Shown piece after piece: positions 9,545 through 19,797 of a stretch of 36,153 bases of DNA (the stretch's first letter is position 1; each line of letters begins with the position of its first letter). The position numbers were made by a program, and so were the translations under genes. Below the pieces are notes generated by a model. It had not been told where the DNA came from, did not search any database, and saw only the letters and a list, made by a program, of their open reading frames with translations. The DNA comes from Pleurocapsa sp. MO_226.B13. Its GTDB lineage: Bacteria; Cyanobacteriota; Cyanobacteriia; Cyanobacteriales; Xenococcaceae. Where the stretch lies: NCBI GenBank assembly GCA_030064795.1, contig JASJEI010000068.1:1-36153 (forward strand). The letters run 5' to 3'.

Positions 9545-9610
9545 ATGTTGGATTCATCTCAGCATCTTCAATCGCCTGGTTGCTTAAACTTTTATTTTCA
9601 CATTTTATGA
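9545..9610 (+). CDS. 21-residue upstream ORF, possible coupled leader peptide
   Basis: ATG 9545 stands 6 nt after a strong GGAGG (9534-9538), while the antiporter ATG at 9607 has no ribosome site of its own. The small frame (MLDSSQHLQSPGCLNFYFHIL) ends in TGA 9608-9610, which overlaps the antiporter start as ATGA. This is the classic layout for translational coupling. Alternatively the antiporter starts at an in-frame TTG at 9532, inside the GGAGG context, giving 25 extra residues. Confidence 0.4.
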   Translation: MLDSSQHLQSPGCLNFYFHIL

Positions 9611-10704
9611 ATCCGATTACGTTTTTGACTTTAGTGACGGGATTAGTCTTGCTGGTGGTTGGTGCAGAGTTTTTAGTTAAGGGTGCATCTAAAATTGCAG
9701 CAATTTTACACATTCCTCCTCTGATCATTGGATTGACCATTGTCGCCTATGGTACGAGTGCGCCAGAAATGTCTGTTAGCATTATGTCTAGCTTTTCAGG
9801 GCAAGGCGATATTGCCGTAGGGAATGTTGTTGGCAGTAATATCTGTAATATTCTTCTAGTTTTGGGTTTGTCTTCTGTAGTGGCACCTTTGGTGGTTACC
9901 AAGCAAATAATTCGCTCTGATGTGCCGATTATGATTGGTGTTTCGCTACTGTTTTTAATGTTTGGTATGGACGGTCAGCTTAGTCGAGTCGATGGTTTAA
10001 TTTTGTTTATTGGTGGCGCACTATATACTCTTTCCTTGATTTATCAAAGCAGCAAACAGGGGAGCGAACAGGACGAATTTGCTCAGGAGTATGGTTTTTC
10101 GGGCGAGGTAACTCCCCGACTATGGATTATAAATATTATTTTTGTTATTGGTGGTTCTGCTTTACTTATTTTTGGTTCTAATTTACTAGTCAGATCGGCA
10201 GTGGCGATCGCTCAAGATTTTCGCGTAAGCGAACTATTAATTGGTCTGACTATCGTGGCTTTTGGGACATCTTTACCCGAGTTGGCAACCTCAATTGTGG
10301 CTAGTTTTAGAGGGGAAAGAGATATTGCAGTAGGCAATGTTTTGGGTAGTAATATCTTTAATATTTTGACAGTTCTGGGAATTGCCGGAACACTCTCCCC
10401 CACTGGAATTAATGTCAGCGATAGCGTACTTCAATTTGATGCCCCAGTCGCGATCGCCGTAGCTTTTGCTTGTCTACCAATTTTTTATTCTGGCAAACGA
10501 ATTAACCGTTGGGAAGGACTACTATTTTTGTTTTATTATTTGGCATACAATGGCTATTTAATTTTAAATGCTCTCAATCATGAAGCCTTACCCCTCTATA
10601 ATTGGCTGATGCTTTATGTTGTTTTACCTTTGACTGTAATTATCCTGATTATTGTCACGATCTTAGAAAAACGCGCCGAAAATCAAAGTAAAAGAACTGG
10701 TTAA
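9607..10704 (+). CDS. CaCA-family cation antiporter (Na+/Ca2+ or H+/Ca2+ exchanger, YrbG-like)
   Basis: 365 residues with two homologous halves, each with the alpha-repeat signature: GLTIVAYGTSAPEMSVSI (about residues 41-58), GNVVGSNICNILLVLG (about 74-89), then GLTIVAFGTSLPELATSI and GNVLGSNIFNILTVLG in the second half. About ten membrane helices. It exchanges Ca2+ (or another cation) for Na+ or H+ across the plasma membrane. ATG 9607 was chosen because it starts just before the first helix; see the upstream ORF for the ribosome-site puzzle. It ends 48 nt before the N-ATPase beta gene on the same strand, which points to a shared Na+/Ca2+ homeostasis role. Confidence 0.9.
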   Translation: MNPITFLTLVTGLVLLVVGAEFLVKGASKIAAILHIPPLIIGLTIVAYGTSAPEMSVSIMSSFSGQGDIAVGNVVGSNICNILLVLGLSSVVAPLVVTKQIIRSDVPIMIGVSLLFLMFGMDGQLSRVDGLILFIGGALYTLSLIYQSSKQGSEQDEFAQEYGFSGEVTPRLWIINIIFVIGGSALLIFGSNLLVRSAVAIAQDFRVSELLIGLTIVAFGTSLPELATSIVASFRGERDIAVGNVLGSNIFNILTVLGIAGTLSPTGINVSDSVLQFDAPVAIAVAFACLPIFYSGKRINRWEGLLFLFYYLAYNGYLILNALNHEALPLYNWLMLYVVLPLTVIILIIVTILEKRAENQSKRTG

Positions 10705-10725
10705 ATTGGGGAGTTGCTAATTTAA

Positions 10726-12123
<1,398 letters not shown>

Positions 12124-12127
12124 CACT

Positions 12128-12150
12128 CCAGTAGCCTTTAGGCGTACTGG
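12128..12150. repeat. subterminal hairpin at the tnpB end of the element
   Basis: CCAGTA/TACTGG arms enclose GCCT-TT-AGGC with one unpaired G (12144). It lies 3 nt beyond the tnpB stop, where the right-end hairpin and the 3' end of the tnpB-linked guide RNA are normally found. Confidence 0.6.
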
Positions 12151-12153
12151 CTT

Positions 12154-13416
12154 CTAACCAACACTAATACTTTGGGCTGAAATCATTTGATTTCCCTTGG
12201 TTGAGGTGCTTGGGGTATTAGCTAGCATTAGATTACTTTGGCGCGTGTCGGCGCATCTACTACTTCCTATGCGAACAGGTCGTAGATACTTTATATCTTT
12301 TGGATATCTAGGCTTTTCACCATAAGCCAAAACCTGCATCATGAGACTTCCCGTAATGTCTCTATGCTTATTTTTGTAGCTACATGATAGATTGGGGCAG
12401 TTCCAAGTTCTTCCTTTTGGCTTATGTCTTCTTCCACATTCGGGACAAGTGCTAGATGTTCCTCTTTCCGAACCTGTCAAAACAGAAATACCTGCCATTT
12501 TGAACTTGTGAGTTAGATAATCAAGATCTTTCCCGTACTCCCATTGAGCCATTCTTTGATTGTGTCTCCTGCCACAATTTTTCTTTCTGACTCCATCGGG
12601 ATTGCCTATAAATACCGTATCCACGTCATGAGTTTTGCAAAACTCTACTACCTGACGAGTAGCCTGATGTCGATATTCTCGAATTTGTCTCTCATTATGA
12701 AGACAAAATTTATTTTTAGCTGCTTGTAGCTTTTTCCATCTTTTTTTATGTTTAGTGCATTTTGATTGTTTTCGAGACAATTTAGCTAAAGCCATATTTC
12801 TCTGTCGTTTCAGAGAACGGATACCTCTGCCACTAACAATCAGACCTTGACCTGTATTAGTACTCACCGCAGAATGATGAATCTCTCCCAAGTCAATTGC
12901 AGCTTTTACTCCAGTACTTCTCTGTTTTTCTAATTCCACCTCCTGTTTGATATGCAGTTCAAGACCTCGATTCCAGACTAATGATGTTGCACCAGGGAGA
13001 AAATCTAATTTCAGTTTGAAAGATAAAGACTTTCTTCCTCTGCCCATTGGTAACTTTAGTTTTCCGTTACTATATTGGACTGCTTGAGCAGACCAATGAA
13101 CGGGATAAAACTGTTTGGTTCGCCAGGGGTACTTCATTTTTTTCATCCCCGATCTGCGATTAGCTCTAGTGCTATCTATGTTGGCAAGAAAAGCTTGGAC
13201 TACCATTTGTACAGATTGAGAATGTAGTTCGTATTTACCTTTAGTCAGTTTTTGCAGTTGAGTTTGGTTTAACCAAGGCGTTTGATTGATACGACATTTT
13301 TTATGAGCCTCCATACACTCATTCCAAACTTTAGCTGATTCCATTTGGGCAGCTTTCACCCTTTCAAAGACCTCTGGTTGTTGATATGATAGTCTAAAAA
13401 TCTTAGTGGTTTGCAT
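12154..13416 (-). CDS. tnpB: TnpB RNA-guided nuclease of IS200/IS605 type
   Basis: 420 residues from ATG 13416 (a TTG at 13440 is possible but sits in the shared promoter region). RuvC-I Asp175 is in KAAIDLGEIH, a Zn finger is formed by Cys324/327 and Cys340/345, and RuvC-III Asp353 is in HRDITGSLMM. The RuvC-II position, normally a catalytic Glu in a (V)EDL motif, reads VFIGNPDG with Gly271 in its place. A Glu293 in QWEYG, next to the conserved Trp of that helix, may substitute. TnpB cuts DNA at sites named by its right-end RNA and helps keep the element in the genome. The C-terminus beyond 360 is a basic, Ser/Thr-rich tail. Confidence 0.88.
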   Translation of the reverse strand: MQTTKIFRLSYQQPEVFERVKAAQMESAKVWNECMEAHKKCRINQTPWLNQTQLQKLTKGKYELHSQSVQMVVQAFLANIDSTRANRRSGMKKMKYPWRTKQFYPVHWSAQAVQYSNGKLKLPMGRGRKSLSFKLKLDFLPGATSLVWNRGLELHIKQEVELEKQRSTGVKAAIDLGEIHHSAVSTNTGQGLIVSGRGIRSLKRQRNMALAKLSRKQSKCTKHKKRWKKLQAAKNKFCLHNERQIREYRHQATRQVVEFCKTHDVDTVFIGNPDGVRKKNCGRRHNQRMAQWEYGKDLDYLTHKFKMAGISVLTGSERGTSSTCPECGRRHKPKGRTWNCPNLSCSYKNKHRDITGSLMMQVLAYGEKPRYPKDIKYLRPVRIGSSRCADTRQSNLMLANTPSTSTKGNQMISAQSISVG

Positions 13417-13444
13417 ATCTTGTAGAATACCATATAACAACCAT

Positions 13445-13855
13445 ATGAATCAACCAAGTCAAGAGGGTCGTACCAGATATACTCATTACTCAATTGCCTA
13501 TCATTTGGTTTGGATTCCCAAGTACAGACGCAAAATCTTAGTGGGAGATGTAGAAGCCGAAACTAAAAAACTTATAACTGAATGCTGTCAACGTCATAAG
13601 CTAACACTTCTGGCACTAGAAACTGATATTGACCATATTCATGTGTTCGTTTCTGCTCCACCAAGGTTCAGTCCTGCTCATATTGCTAATTTACTCAAGG
13701 GTTATAGTTCTCGATTTCTGCGACAAAAATTTCCTAAGCTCAAAAAGATATGTGGCAAAGACTCTCTTTGGACTTCTGCTTATTATGTTGGGACAGCAGG
13801 AAAGGTTTCTGCTGAAATTATCAGAAGATATATCACCGATTGTCAGGGTAAGTAA
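13445..13855 (+). CDS. tnpA: IS200/IS605 transposase TnpA (Y1 HUH)
   Basis: 136 residues, full length. The HUH pair is His64/His66 in DIDHIHVFV. The catalytic Tyr129 lies in RRYITDCQ, and the supporting YYVGTAGKVS block precedes it. The enzyme cuts and rejoins single-stranded DNA at the subterminal hairpins during replication (peel-and-paste). No key residue is missing, so it is probably functional. Confidence 0.92.
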   Translation: MNQPSQEGRTRYTHYSIAYHLVWIPKYRRKILVGDVEAETKKLITECCQRHKLTLLALETDIDHIHVFVSAPPRFSPAHIANLLKGYSSRFLRQKFPKLKKICGKDSLWTSAYYVGTAGKVSAEIIRRYITDCQGK

Positions 13856-13948
13856 TTGCTCGTCTCGGTGGTATCGAACCACTCTCGCAATTCGCGACTT
13901 TCATCCCCTAGCCTAAAGGCATAAGGAAATTCTCGTCGCTTTTTTTAA

Positions 13949-14860
13949 TTAATAAACTTCTTTGGCCGCTCGATGTAGCAAAGAATGGCGATAGACCAAA
14001 GCAGAGATATCTTTGCCATAACCACCACCAATAACACTGGCTACAGGATAACCCGCAGCTTTACAGGTACTTAGAACCATTCTTTCCCGTCGATATATTC
14101 CCCAGTCGCTGAGAGATAATTTACCCAGGCGATCGCTGACGTGAGTATCAACCCCAGCATCAAATAAGACTAAATCTGGTTTTACCTGGCTGAGAAGATC
14201 TGATAAATAACTGGCTAGTATCTGTAAATAACCATCGTCATCTAAGCCCACAGGTAAAGGCACATCGAGATCGCTTTGCTGTTTTTTGCCAGGGAAATTT
14301 GCCTCGCAGTGCATCGAAAAAGTAAACACGCTATCGTCGTCTTTAAAAATCCAGGCCGTACCATCTCCTTGATGGACATCGCAGTCTACAATTAGGATTT
14401 TCTGGACTAATTCCTGATGCTGCAAAACCCGTGAGGCGATCGCCAGATCGTTAAAGATACAAAACCCCGAACCATAATTAGGAAAAGCGTGGTGCGTTCC
14501 CCCTGCGGTATTACAGGCGCAACCATACTCTAAAGCTAGTTTGGCAGCTAAGATCGTTCCCCCAATCGCAATACGAGTACGATGAGCTAAAGCTTGACTC
14601 CAGGGCAAACCAATACGACGTTGCGCCTTGGCTTCTAAGGTGCCATTGCAATAAGCCTGGACGTATTCGGGAGTGTGAACTAACTGAATCAATTCTAGGT
14701 CTGGTAACTCTGGCTGATAGATTTGTTCGGGAATGACAACCCCATCCCTAAGCAATAAATCTCGCAAGATTTTAAACTTGGGCATCGGAAACCGATGGGC
14801 ATCAGGCAAGGGTGCGACATAATCGGGATGATAAACAATAGCAAAACCGTATTTCCCCAT
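13949..14860 (-). CDS. histone-deacetylase-family (AcuC/class IV-like) amidohydrolase
   Basis: 303 residues, full length for prokaryotic deacetylase-fold enzymes. Core motifs are the His pair in TAGGTHHAF (about 120), Zn ligands Asp and His in VDCDVHQGDGTA (about 165), and the third ligand Asp in FDAGVDTH (about 228). GGGYGKD (about 280) carries the usual Tyr transition-state residue. It removes acyl groups from amines (acetyl-lysine or polyamines); the substrate is unknown. ATG 14860 overlaps the stop of the Uma2 gene by 1 nt (TAATG), a sign of coupled translation. Confidence 0.9.
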   Translation of the reverse strand: MGKYGFAIVYHPDYVAPLPDAHRFPMPKFKILRDLLLRDGVVIPEQIYQPELPDLELIQLVHTPEYVQAYCNGTLEAKAQRRIGLPWSQALAHRTRIAIGGTILAAKLALEYGCACNTAGGTHHAFPNYGSGFCIFNDLAIASRVLQHQELVQKILIVDCDVHQGDGTAWIFKDDDSVFTFSMHCEANFPGKKQQSDLDVPLPVGLDDDGYLQILASYLSDLLSQVKPDLVLFDAGVDTHVSDRLGKLSLSDWGIYRRERMVLSTCKAAGYPVASVIGGGYGKDISALVYRHSLLHRAAKEVY

Positions 14861-15483
14861 TAGTTGAAACTCGATACGGATTTAATAGGTAGGCGATCGC
14901 TGTTTTGCGTTCCAAACAACTGTTTAAAGTCAACTTCTAAATTAAAAGGCTCGGTAAAAGATATTCCTTCGCTCTCTGCGTCATAAACTTCTTCTTCATA
15001 TAACCCGTCTACCAGTTTCAGACGAACAAATTTCCGATCTTGCGGATCGATAATCCAATAATGAGCAATACCTCTGGCTGCGTATTCAGACCTTTTGTAT
15101 CTATAATCGCGGTCGCGATTAGCTTTGCCTGGGGAAACTACCTCCACAACTAGTAAAGGAGGGAACATATCTAGAGTAATCGTCGATCTAGTTGAATTGC
15201 TAATCTCGACCGCCCCAGCTTCGCTAAAAACGGTAAGATCGGGAATCCGAGAATTAACTCTGCTGCCACTAATGATTATTTCCGCTTTATTTGACACCCT
15301 GCTTACCCCCAACTCCTGAATGATGAGCATCATGATATATAAAGCGATGCGGACGTTTTCAGGACTTTCTGGGAGCATCTCTTTGATTTTTCCTGCTTCG
15401 AGTTCAAAAGGCTTCTCTGAAATGAATTCCTCGTTTAAATATTCGTCAAGAGTATAGGTTTTTGACAGTATCTCTGTATTCAT
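14860..15483 (-). CDS. Uma2 family (PD-(D/E)XK nuclease fold, DUF820) protein
   Basis: 207 residues. Signature elements are a Tyr/Leu-rich start (YTLDEYLNEE), RIPDLTVFSEA (Asp of the PD motif, about 78), and LLVVEVVSPGKANRDRDYRYKRSEYAARGI (ExV then K, about 112-137), followed by HYWIIDPQ. Cyanobacteria encode many such proteins; most have no known biological role. It follows the SIMPL gene by 73 nt and its stop codon overlaps the deacetylase start. Confidence 0.88.
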   Translation of the reverse strand: MNTEILSKTYTLDEYLNEEFISEKPFELEAGKIKEMLPESPENVRIALYIMMLIIQELGVSRVSNKAEIIISGSRVNSRIPDLTVFSEAGAVEISNSTRSTITLDMFPPLLVVEVVSPGKANRDRDYRYKRSEYAARGIAHYWIIDPQDRKFVRLKLVDGLYEEEVYDAESEGISFTEPFNLEVDFKQLFGTQNSDRLPIKSVSSFN

Positions 15484-15556
15484 CTGATTCTTTCCAAAAT
15501 CGACAGCAGCAAGTCCATTACCTCATCGGGATTATCTTTAGATAAGATAGACTCAA

Positions 15557-16309
15557 TTACTTGAAGCTAATTTCCAAAGTAACAGAAGCTCGCACTGTTT
15601 GCTCTCCACCAATGACAGGTGTATTCACCCTGGCACCTGCTGCGGACAGTTGCTCGGCGCGAACGGGCTGGGGAGGGGGAACGCTGGCTCGATCGACTCG
15701 GATCTTAACAATTTCTTCGACGGTAAGATCGAGAGACTCTAAAACCACGTCTGCCGTGGCTTGAGCCTCAATGGTGGCTTTACGGAGTGCTTCTTTTCGG
15801 GCCTCGGCGATCGCTTCTGTAGTAGCGGTAAAACTCACTCCATCGATGCGGTTAGCTCCTGCGTTAACGCTTTCATCTAACAGGGTTCCGACTTGCTCGG
15901 TTGGGAGGCGAAAGCTAATTGTATTGGTGCCGATGTAGCCTACTAAGTTTCTTCGATTATTACTATAGTCATAGTTTGGGTTGAGCCGAATGCCAGTAGT
16001 TTGTAACCGCGAGACATTTTGAGAGCGGAGCAAATCTACTACAGCCGATGTGCGCTCGGCTACTTGCTGTTGTACCTCGCCAGCCGTTGTTCCCTGAATT
16101 TCTATTCCCAATCTAACTTCTGTGAGAGTAGTAGCAATTCTTTCGACTCCATTGCCAGTCACTGTCAAGGTTGGTAATAATTTTTCCTCGGCTATAGCGG
16201 GGTTAATTAAAGTCAAACTGAGAAAACTACCGATAGTTAGCAATCTAGCCAAACCTAACTTGGCTGTGGCAAATCGACCTATTTTTGCTGGTTTCTCTGC
16301 TTGATTCAT
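15557..16309 (-). CDS. SIMPL-domain (DUF541) periplasmic protein
   Basis: 250 residues from ATG 16309. A signal peptide is visible: basic start, hydrophobic segment LGLARLLTIGSFLSLTLI, and likely cleavage after AIA (about 38-40). The SIMPL domain then spans most of the protein, with the characteristic VTGNGVERIATTLTEVRLGIE and DGVSFTAT blocks. Its ATG overlaps the ABC exporter stop by 4 nt (ATGA), so translation is coupled to the exporter. The function of SIMPL proteins is unsettled; envelope stress or partner binding has been suggested. Confidence 0.88.
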   Translation of the reverse strand: MNQAEKPAKIGRFATAKLGLARLLTIGSFLSLTLINPAIAEEKLLPTLTVTGNGVERIATTLTEVRLGIEIQGTTAGEVQQQVAERTSAVVDLLRSQNVSRLQTTGIRLNPNYDYSNNRRNLVGYIGTNTISFRLPTEQVGTLLDESVNAGANRIDGVSFTATTEAIAEARKEALRKATIEAQATADVVLESLDLTVEEIVKIRVDRASVPPPQPVRAEQLSAAGARVNTPVIGGEQTVRASVTLEISFK

Positions 16310-18066
16310 AATTCGCTTTGACTCAATACTTCTTTTAGCTCGTGTTGTTGCCACAAAGATTGATATAGTCCTGGTTCTTGCACTAGGGTTTCGTGAGTAC
16401 CATTCTGGACGATTTTTCCTTCATCCATAACTAAAATGCGATCGCAGGTTGCCGCTGCGGATAGTTGATGGGAGATAAAGATGACGGTTTTTTTGGCTCT
16501 AGCAGGGGATAAACTATTTAAAATTCTGGTTGCAGTTTCGTTATCGACGCTAGAGAGGGCATCATCTAGAATCAATACTTTCGCTTCTGCTAACAAGGCT
16601 CTAGCCAGAGAGGTACGCTGTCTTTGACCGCCAGAAAGGGTAATTCCCCGCTCGCCGACTATGGTATCGTATTCTTGGGGAAAAGTGAGGATTTCGGGGT
16701 GAATTTGGGCTTGTTGCGCCGAATCTATTACCTCGGCTGTATCCGCCAAAGGTTCGCCATAACGAATATTATTTTTGATGGTCGTACTAAACAAAAAGCT
16801 ATCTTGAGGTACATAGGCGATCGCTTTTCTCAAGGTTACCAGATCGAGTTTGGTAATGTCGTGGTTATCTAAAAATAATTCTCCCGCTTCAATATTTAAT
16901 AAACGGGGAATGGCGTTGGCTAGGGTAGATTTACCAGAACCAATGGAACCAACTATGGCTACGGTTTCTCCAGGCTTGATGGTAAAGTTCAGGTCGTAAA
17001 GAGCGGGGTTATTTGAGCCTGGATAGGTATAGGTAAGATTACGAGCGGTAATTTCACCTCGGATCTCTTCTAACGGTAAGACAATTGCCTGGGGACTATT
17101 TTTGATTTTGGGTTTAGCCTTAGTAATTGCTTCGACGCGATCGATACTCACTTCTCCCTGTTGATAGGCGGTGATGGTAAAGCCTAACAAAGCAGTAGGA
17201 AAGACCAATCTTTCGACAAATAATACCAGGGCGACAAAATCACCCACCGTAATTTCTCCCAGAGCGATCGCTCTCGACCCCAACCATAACAAAACTAATA
17301 AACTAATGTAGGAAAGTCCTTCAATTATGGGAAAGAGTAAATTTCTGGTTCTGGCTAGCTTGAGGTTGGCAGCCAACAACTGTTGATTTTTTTGCTTAAA
17401 TGCCTCTCTTTCTTGATTTTCCTGAGCGTAGATCCGAATCAAAGCCATCCCGCTCATATCTTCTTGAATCAACTCACTCAGATTCGATAGTTTGACTTGA
17501 ATCTCTTCTTGATAGCGACGTAGCTTCGCGCTAAATAACTGTACCGTAATTAACATCACAGGATAAACGGCGATCGCTAGTAAAGTCAACCGCACATTAA
17601 TCCTCAGCATTACGGGGAGAGTAAAACCGTAAGCAAAAATGATATTAACAAAGCTTAATAATGCGAATCCCACTAGCCGTCGAATATTATCAACATCACT
17701 AGTGGCGCGATTAATCAAATCTCCCGATCTATTTTCAGAAAAATATCCAGGTTCGATCTTTAATAAGTGCTGAAAAATGCCTTGTTTGAGACCAAACTCA
17801 ACCCGTCTGCCCACACCAAAAATCAATACCCGCGATAACATCCGAAAACACCACATTACCGCCGACAACAGCAGTAGCCAAAGTGCAGAACGAGATAGTT
17901 GATTAAAACTAAAGTCTCCCTGCAATTGGTCAATGCTGTCCCGAATTAGTAGGGGAAGATAAACCCCCAACAGATTGACGATCAACAGCGCGATTGTACC
18001 AAATAAAACTATTCGCCAGTGGGGACGAAGATAGTTGCCTAGTTTCTGTAGCCTTGAATTTGCCAT
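16306..18066 (-). CDS. ABC exporter (type IV, fused membrane and ATPase domains)
   Basis: 586 residues from ATG 18066; a frame extension upstream would overlap the 3' end of gltA and is unlikely to be used. An N-terminal membrane domain (about 1-320, six helices) is followed by the ATPase: Walker A GSIGSGKST (about 376), Q-loop YVPQDSFLF, signature LSGGQRQR (about 478), Walker B VLILDDALS, H-loop ISHQ. This is an MsbA/multidrug-type half-transporter acting as a homodimer in the plasma membrane; the substrate is unknown. It lies 92 nt after gltA and overlaps the SIMPL gene by 4 nt, so the SIMPL protein may assist it. Confidence 0.92.
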   Translation of the reverse strand: MANSRLQKLGNYLRPHWRIVLFGTIALLIVNLLGVYLPLLIRDSIDQLQGDFSFNQLSRSALWLLLLSAVMWCFRMLSRVLIFGVGRRVEFGLKQGIFQHLLKIEPGYFSENRSGDLINRATSDVDNIRRLVGFALLSFVNIIFAYGFTLPVMLRINVRLTLLAIAVYPVMLITVQLFSAKLRRYQEEIQVKLSNLSELIQEDMSGMALIRIYAQENQEREAFKQKNQQLLAANLKLARTRNLLFPIIEGLSYISLLVLLWLGSRAIALGEITVGDFVALVLFVERLVFPTALLGFTITAYQQGEVSIDRVEAITKAKPKIKNSPQAIVLPLEEIRGEITARNLTYTYPGSNNPALYDLNFTIKPGETVAIVGSIGSGKSTLANAIPRLLNIEAGELFLDNHDITKLDLVTLRKAIAYVPQDSFLFSTTIKNNIRYGEPLADTAEVIDSAQQAQIHPEILTFPQEYDTIVGERGITLSGGQRQRTSLARALLAEAKVLILDDALSSVDNETATRILNSLSPARAKKTVIFISHQLSAAATCDRILVMDEGKIVQNGTHETLVQEPGLYQSLWQQHELKEVLSQSEL

Positions 18067-18158
18067 GCTACAAATCTTAACAACTTTTTTCTCCAGAACC
18101 AATGTTTCTTTGGATACAGATTTTAGATTTTTTTGTCCTCTTGCCGATCCCGATCGTC

Positions 18159-19301
18159 TTATCTTTCTTCGATCGGAATATAAGGAGTATTGTGTTCTCC
18201 CGTGTAAATTTGTGTCGGACGGAAAATACGATTGACTGCTAACTGTTCTTTCCAATGTGCTAGCCAGCCAGCTACACGAGCGATCGCAAAAATGGGAGTA
18301 AACAGATCGGCAGGAATGCCTAACTTACGATAAACCAAGCCAGAATAAAAATCGACGTTGGGATAGATACCTTTTGCACCTAACTTGGCTTCAATGACCC
18401 TTTCTAATTCTAGAGCGAGATCGTAATAGTGATCGTGTCCTGTTTCGGCAAACAGTTTCTCTGCCAATTCTTGCAAGATCTTGGCTCTGGGGTCTTTTAC
18501 TTTATAGACTCGGTGTCCAAAGCCCATAATTTTTTGCTTCTTAGCAATTAAGTTTTCCAGATAAGGCTTGACGTTTTCGAGCAAACCAATCTCTTCGAGC
18601 ATCAACAATACTTCTTCGTTTGCTCCTCCGTGAAGCGGCCCTGCCAAAGTACCGACAGCAGAAGCTACTACCGCGTAAGGATCGGTTAAGGTAGAAGCTG
18701 TCACCATAGCCGAAAACGTAGAAGCATTGATCGTATGTTCGGCGTGTAGAGTCAAACAGACATCAAATACTCGCGCTTCCAGAGGATGAGGCTCGCGCTC
18801 GGTCAACATATACAAAAAGTTAGCTGCATAGTCGAGGTCATCATTGGGCATGATTGGGTCATTTCCCCGACGCATTTGGTGAAATGCAGCCACCATGGTC
18901 GGAATTTTTGCCAGGATGCGCACTACTGCTTTGCGGATGTATTCTGGATCGTCCAAAGCACGGCGAGCGTAAAATAAACCCAAGGCTGCTGCGGAAGTTT
19001 GCAAAGCATCCATAGGATGTCCAGTTTCGGGACAACACTTCATCATGTCCCGAATGCGATATTTGATCCGACGATGATAGCGAATATCGCTTTCAAATTC
19101 TTTTAGCTGTTGCTCGCTGGGCAGTTTACCCCAAATTAGCAAGTATGCTGTTTCGACAAAACTACCCCGTTGTGCCAGATCCTCGATCGCAATTCCCCGA
19201 TATTCGAGAATGCCTTTATGACCGTCTACAAAACTAATACTAGATTTTGTAGCAGGAATACCTTCTAAGCCTGGCTTATATTCGCAAAATGTTGCTGTCA
19301 T
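18159..19301 (-). CDS. gltA: citrate synthase
   Basis: 380 residues, type II (hexameric bacterial) length. The catalytic triad sits in LHAEHTINAS (His, about 191), GFGHRVYK (His, about 237) and NVDFYSGLVY (Asp, about 300). It condenses acetyl-CoA and oxaloacetate to citrate, the entry to the cyanobacterial open or partly modified TCA pathway and the source of 2-oxoglutarate for nitrogen assimilation. It is the first gene of a co-directional run; the 496 bp upstream must hold its promoter. Confidence 0.95.
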   Translation of the reverse strand: MTATFCEYKPGLEGIPATKSSISFVDGHKGILEYRGIAIEDLAQRGSFVETAYLLIWGKLPSEQQLKEFESDIRYHRRIKYRIRDMMKCCPETGHPMDALQTSAAALGLFYARRALDDPEYIRKAVVRILAKIPTMVAAFHQMRRGNDPIMPNDDLDYAANFLYMLTEREPHPLEARVFDVCLTLHAEHTINASTFSAMVTASTLTDPYAVVASAVGTLAGPLHGGANEEVLLMLEEIGLLENVKPYLENLIAKKQKIMGFGHRVYKVKDPRAKILQELAEKLFAETGHDHYYDLALELERVIEAKLGAKGIYPNVDFYSGLVYRKLGIPADLFTPIFAIARVAGWLAHWKEQLAVNRIFRPTQIYTGEHNTPYIPIEER

Positions 19302-19797
19302 AGATTTCCCTAAATTTATCTTAAGATAATATATTGAAACTAGCCCAAATCAAGCTTGTTTAATGTCTTAGACGTTACCTAAACTGAAATTTAGCTTAGT
19401 ATTATCTTATTTTATCTGTAATAGTATGCTTGGTTCTGAAGTCAATCTAAAACAGTTACCACTAAACCTGGATTTCGAGCCAGCGAACGCAAATCGTCCC
19501 CTTCACCCGAATAAATTCCTGTTTAGTTACTAGTTTAAAAAAGTGATTCGATCGCCGTTACTATTTGACATCCTTTAGGTTAAAATGAAAAGCAATTTAA
19601 ATTTTTTTATCAACTAGTAAAGATAAATAAATTAGAGTCAAAAAATAAAATTTATTAAAGAGAAACTTAAATTAAATTGAAAGTTTTAAAATTTCCACTC
19701 AAATAATTTCAGACTATTTTAGCAATGCGCGATCGCTATTTAATGACCTACTTTAAATCAATTAAGATAATTTACTCGCTCCAGCAATCTGAGGTTT
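19302..19797. other. intergenic region with possible gene debris
   Basis: AT-rich upstream region of gltA. A 35-codon frame at 19426-19533 (MLGSEVNLKQLPLNLDFEP...) lies on the plus strand in line with the methyltransferase remnant, but I do not recognise it. No RNA gene or convincing promoter was found. Confidence 0.4.

Larger units (their letters stand above)
12124..13926. mobile_element. IS200/IS605-family element with divergent tnpA and tnpB
   Basis: About 1.8 kb: tnpB on the minus strand, tnpA on the plus strand, with a 28-bp shared start region. Both ends carry the 10-bp palindrome core GCCT(TT/AA)AGGC (12134-12143 and 13911-13920), as expected for subterminal hairpins read by the single-strand transposase. 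No terminal inverted repeats or target duplication are expected. The exact cleavage sites are not certain; the bounds given are from the hairpins. Both genes are full length, so the element may be active. It lies 1 nt after the atpD stop codon. Confidence 0.8.

Noticed and set aside
13862..13890. tRNA T-arm-like sequence (GGTGG-TTCGATA-CCACC on the minus strand) beside tnpA
   Set aside because: Only the T-arm resembles a tRNA; no anticodon arm, D-arm or acceptor stem of suitable spacing was found, and it lies in the end region of an insertion element.
18067..18255. 64-residue N-terminal extension of the ABC exporter
   Set aside because: It would overlap the 3' end of gltA by nearly 100 nt and adds basic low-complexity sequence; the ATG at 18066 gives the normal family N-terminus.
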